Shown piece after piece: positions 45,053 through 47,134 of a stretch of 47,134 bases of DNA. Under the pieces are notes generated by a model that did no database searches, had not been told where the DNA came from, and saw only the letters and a list, made by a program, of their open reading frames with translations. How positions within the stretch are numbered: the stretch's first letter is position 1; each line of letters begins with the position of its first letter. This DNA comes from Fragilariopsis cylindrus CCMP1102 (Eukaryota > Bacillariophyta > Bacillariophyceae > Bacillariales > Bacillariaceae). A program made the translations under genes and the position numbers. Location: assembly GCA_900095095.1 (NCBI GenBank), contig FMBT01000150.1, positions 1 through 47,134 of the forward strand, read 5' to 3'.

Positions 45053-47134
45053 CTATTCCTCCTTTACCAGAATACTGCGCTGCACCATCCACTTTCTAAT
45101 TTCATCATCTGTAATCTTTGCACGCTTCTCCTGGTGCTTGGCCACTAAATCTTGAAGGACCTCAATCAACCGCGCCTTAACTTTACCCGTAGACCAATAT
45201 TCACCACTTCCTGATCCATAGTCCTCTCCAATACGAGCAAGTTCGTCGTCATCTTCCAACAAGAATGACAACCACTGGTAGCTTACGTCATCATTTAAGT
45301 TCGCACCTAGCTCTTCTTGGAGCTTTTTCGTTTCCTGTCCACCCGAAAAGGCATTCTCTTTAATTTTGCGTTCAATTTCCTCAGGTGTGTCAGTCAAGAA
45401 GATGGCCGAGTTTTCGTCGCTACTGGACATTTTGCCGTTGGAGCCTTGTAGCGGGGGAAAGAATTTACAATGTATCAAGGCCGGCTTGCCGCCCATCGCA
45501 TGATCCTTACCAACAAGTTTATGAGCAACGTCTCGCGTCATGCGAAAGTAAGGATCCTGGTCAATGGCACAGGGAATCAAACACACTGCCTTAGTTCCAC
45601 GAGGATTCGGTTCTTCCAGGACTACGGGGAAGCTCGATGCAAAAGATGGAGCGGCTTGGATCGCTGGGAATGCGATTTTACCTAGTATAGAGGAACAGAA
45701 ACAAAATAAACAATATTTAGTTCAACCATTCCTTCATCGTAAAAATTATAGAAATTGGTACGGTGAATTAGAAATGTACATTGCAGTTACATATACAGAT
45801 CAATTACGTACCAATATTAGCAGAACCGTCGAAACCAAAAATGCCATTTACAGTATTATTCGTGACGGCCTTCCAAATACGAACAATGTTGGGGTACATA
45901 GTTCCAACATAATCTAAATCGGAAAACAAGAATGTCTTTTTGTAATCAAACCCACATGCTATAATGTCACGGGCATTTTCAATGGTAAGTCCAGCGTAAT
46001 AATCTAAGTTATCTCCAGTCTCGTTCTCGTATTTGCCCTTAAATAAGAATTTTTCGTCGTCTGTCATTTGCACTACCAACGGAACATTGAACGCCTTCTG
46101 CAGCCACTGTGTGAACAAAAAAGGAATCAAATGGCCGATATGCATCGATGATGAGCTAGGACCTCGACCGGTGTATAAATACATTGGTTTTCCCTTTTCT
46201 ATACAATCCATAATGGCGTTCATGTCACGGTGAGAAAAGTAAATGCCCCGTCGTAGAAAACGATGAAGTTTTGTAACATTGCCCTTTCCAACTGCGTAAG
46301 CTTCAATACGTTTCATAAGAGGATCATCGATTAGTGTGGAACCAAAGTCGTCCACCAACTTAGTGTAATCAATTTCACCCTTGACTTCAAAGGCATTAAC
46401 AACCATTTCTTCGTTACTATCTTTGCCCGCTGCTTCTTCGTCATTAGTAGAATCCTTTTCTTTTTGGTCTTTCTCTGTTGCCGCAGCTACAACTAGCAAC
46501 CGTCCTTCCTTTAGACGAATTTCATTCTTTCGTAGACTAGCCAAGCTTTCTTGAGTCACTATTTCCGAAAAAGAGTCGGGAGGCAAAATTTCTGCCAATG
46601 CAGGTGATGACGCATCACCACTGCCATCTATTTTTTCTTCCACTTTGAATTTGAGCGTAATTTCAGCTTGCGTGCTTTCTTACCGGCATTAATACTGCAT
46701 TGATTAGTCTCTAGTACAATTCCCTTGATGGATCCCGTTGTAGCGTAGGGGATACTAGGCGGCACGGCCAACACAATACCCGATATCGAGCAGCACGGCA
46801 AAAGATCGGAAGCCTTATTTTTTTGAATACCACCATTGAGAATTCCTTCTCCGTAATCTTTCAGGGCTTGTTCTTTGGGAATCGAATCGCTTGTGACAAT
46901 TGGAATGTCCTCTGCAATGATTCGATCCAATGCAATTTGGAGGGTCTTCCAAAACTCAGCAATTGACGTCGGTGATTCATCTTCCTCCGGTAAATCCAAC
47001 TCCAAGATCCAAGTTTCTTCCCAAAATTGATGGAGAACTTTCCCGATGGGACGTTTTCTTTGATATACGTAGGCTGCAACAGCGAAACAACGGCTTCGTC
47101 CATGCTAGCACCAACTAAACTTTGCAGGAACACC
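45053..47134 (-). CDS. Tryptophanyl-tRNA synthetase with probable AlaX-like N-terminal domain, partial
   Basis: Eukaryotic-type TrpRS that charges tRNA-Trp. The gene runs off the right edge. The 3' exon is 45681-45053, preceded by a 130-nt GT-AG intron (45811-45682) that joins SANIG to [13 protein letters not shown] in phase. Class I signatures are present: HIGH (46142-46131, in MHIGHLIPF) and KMSSS (45433-45419). [34 protein letters not shown] and [16 protein letters not shown] match cytosolic WARS. Upstream lie about 150 residues with the look of an AlaX/ThrRS second-additional-domain fold: [33 protein letters not shown], then [15 protein letters not shown] and KKARKLEITLKF (compare THVxNTGEIGPxKI). 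An AlaX-like extension is known in Plasmodium TrpRS. Two one-base losses are inferred, in an A run near 47037 and a GG near 46660. An N-terminal presequence cannot be judged. Confidence 0.85.

Noticed and set aside
1..47134. Programmed -1 frameshifting as the cause of the many frame breaks
   Set aside because: The break sites share no slippery heptamer or common stop context, several are plain short homopolymers, and some breaks go the other way.

Overview
The window looks like nuclear DNA from a diatom, probably pennate. Four things point there: a KASIII with a signal peptide followed by an ASAFAP-like A-W-A-P junction (bipartite targeting to a complex plastid); an ER-signal-bearing Ufd1 like the symbiont-derived SELMA factor of red-alga-derived plastids; a heat-shock-factor-type protein full of Asn/Asp/Ser/Thr runs; and a secreted Lys/Ser-rich protein with silaffin-like features. 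Genes carry short GT-AG introns (62 to 371 nt), sit on both strands, and are separated by AT-rich spacers rich in TACTGTA/TACAGTA words and microsatellites. No prokaryotic operons, CRISPR arrays, complete transposons or confident RNA genes were seen.

Layout, left to right: plastid KASIII (+, 128-1671); HSF-type protein (-, 2351-5072); fragmented peptidase-S51-like locus (+, about 5912-8290); six-exon NHE/SOS1-like Na+/H+ antiporter (-, 8613-11989); a 3 kb gene-poor spacer; secreted Lys/Ser-rich silaffin-like protein (+, 15046-15675); spacer with a G22 run and a 7-bp satellite; symbiont-type Ufd1 (+, 17155-18138); ADP/ATP-carrier-like protein (-, 18464-19778); unknown secretory protein (+, 20361-22579); SulP transporter with STAS and cyclic-nucleotide-binding domains (-, 22778-25980); possible broken small gene (26281-26583); LYR-motif protein (-, 27209-27534); COG4 of the Golgi tethering complex (+, 28307-30940); charged coiled-coil protein (-, 31216-31785); PA-domain signal-peptide-peptidase-like protease (-, 32579-35788); PC-esterase/TBL-like Golgi protein (-, 36574-37997); His/Pro-rich Cys-cluster protein (+, 38518-41846); RGG-box protein (-, 42166-44544); and TrpRS with a probable AlaX-like N-terminal domain (-, 45053 to past the right edge).

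No pathway cluster is evident, but several genes serve compartments typical of a photosynthetic diatom: plastid fatty-acid synthesis (KASIII), import across the periplastidal membrane (Ufd1), Golgi function and polysaccharide modification (COG4, PC-esterase), ion transport (NHE, SulP), mitochondrial exchange and assembly (carrier, LYRM) and possibly silica biogenesis.

A technical pattern matters for anyone using this annotation. Many otherwise well-conserved genes are broken by single-base frame changes, mostly in the direction of one missing base and often in a short homopolymer, and the total lengths return to a multiple of three when these are counted. I annotate these loci as single genes with frame breaks. 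Consensus error is the simplest explanation, but a few (the S51-like locus and the antiporter's 11-nt duplication) could be true decay.
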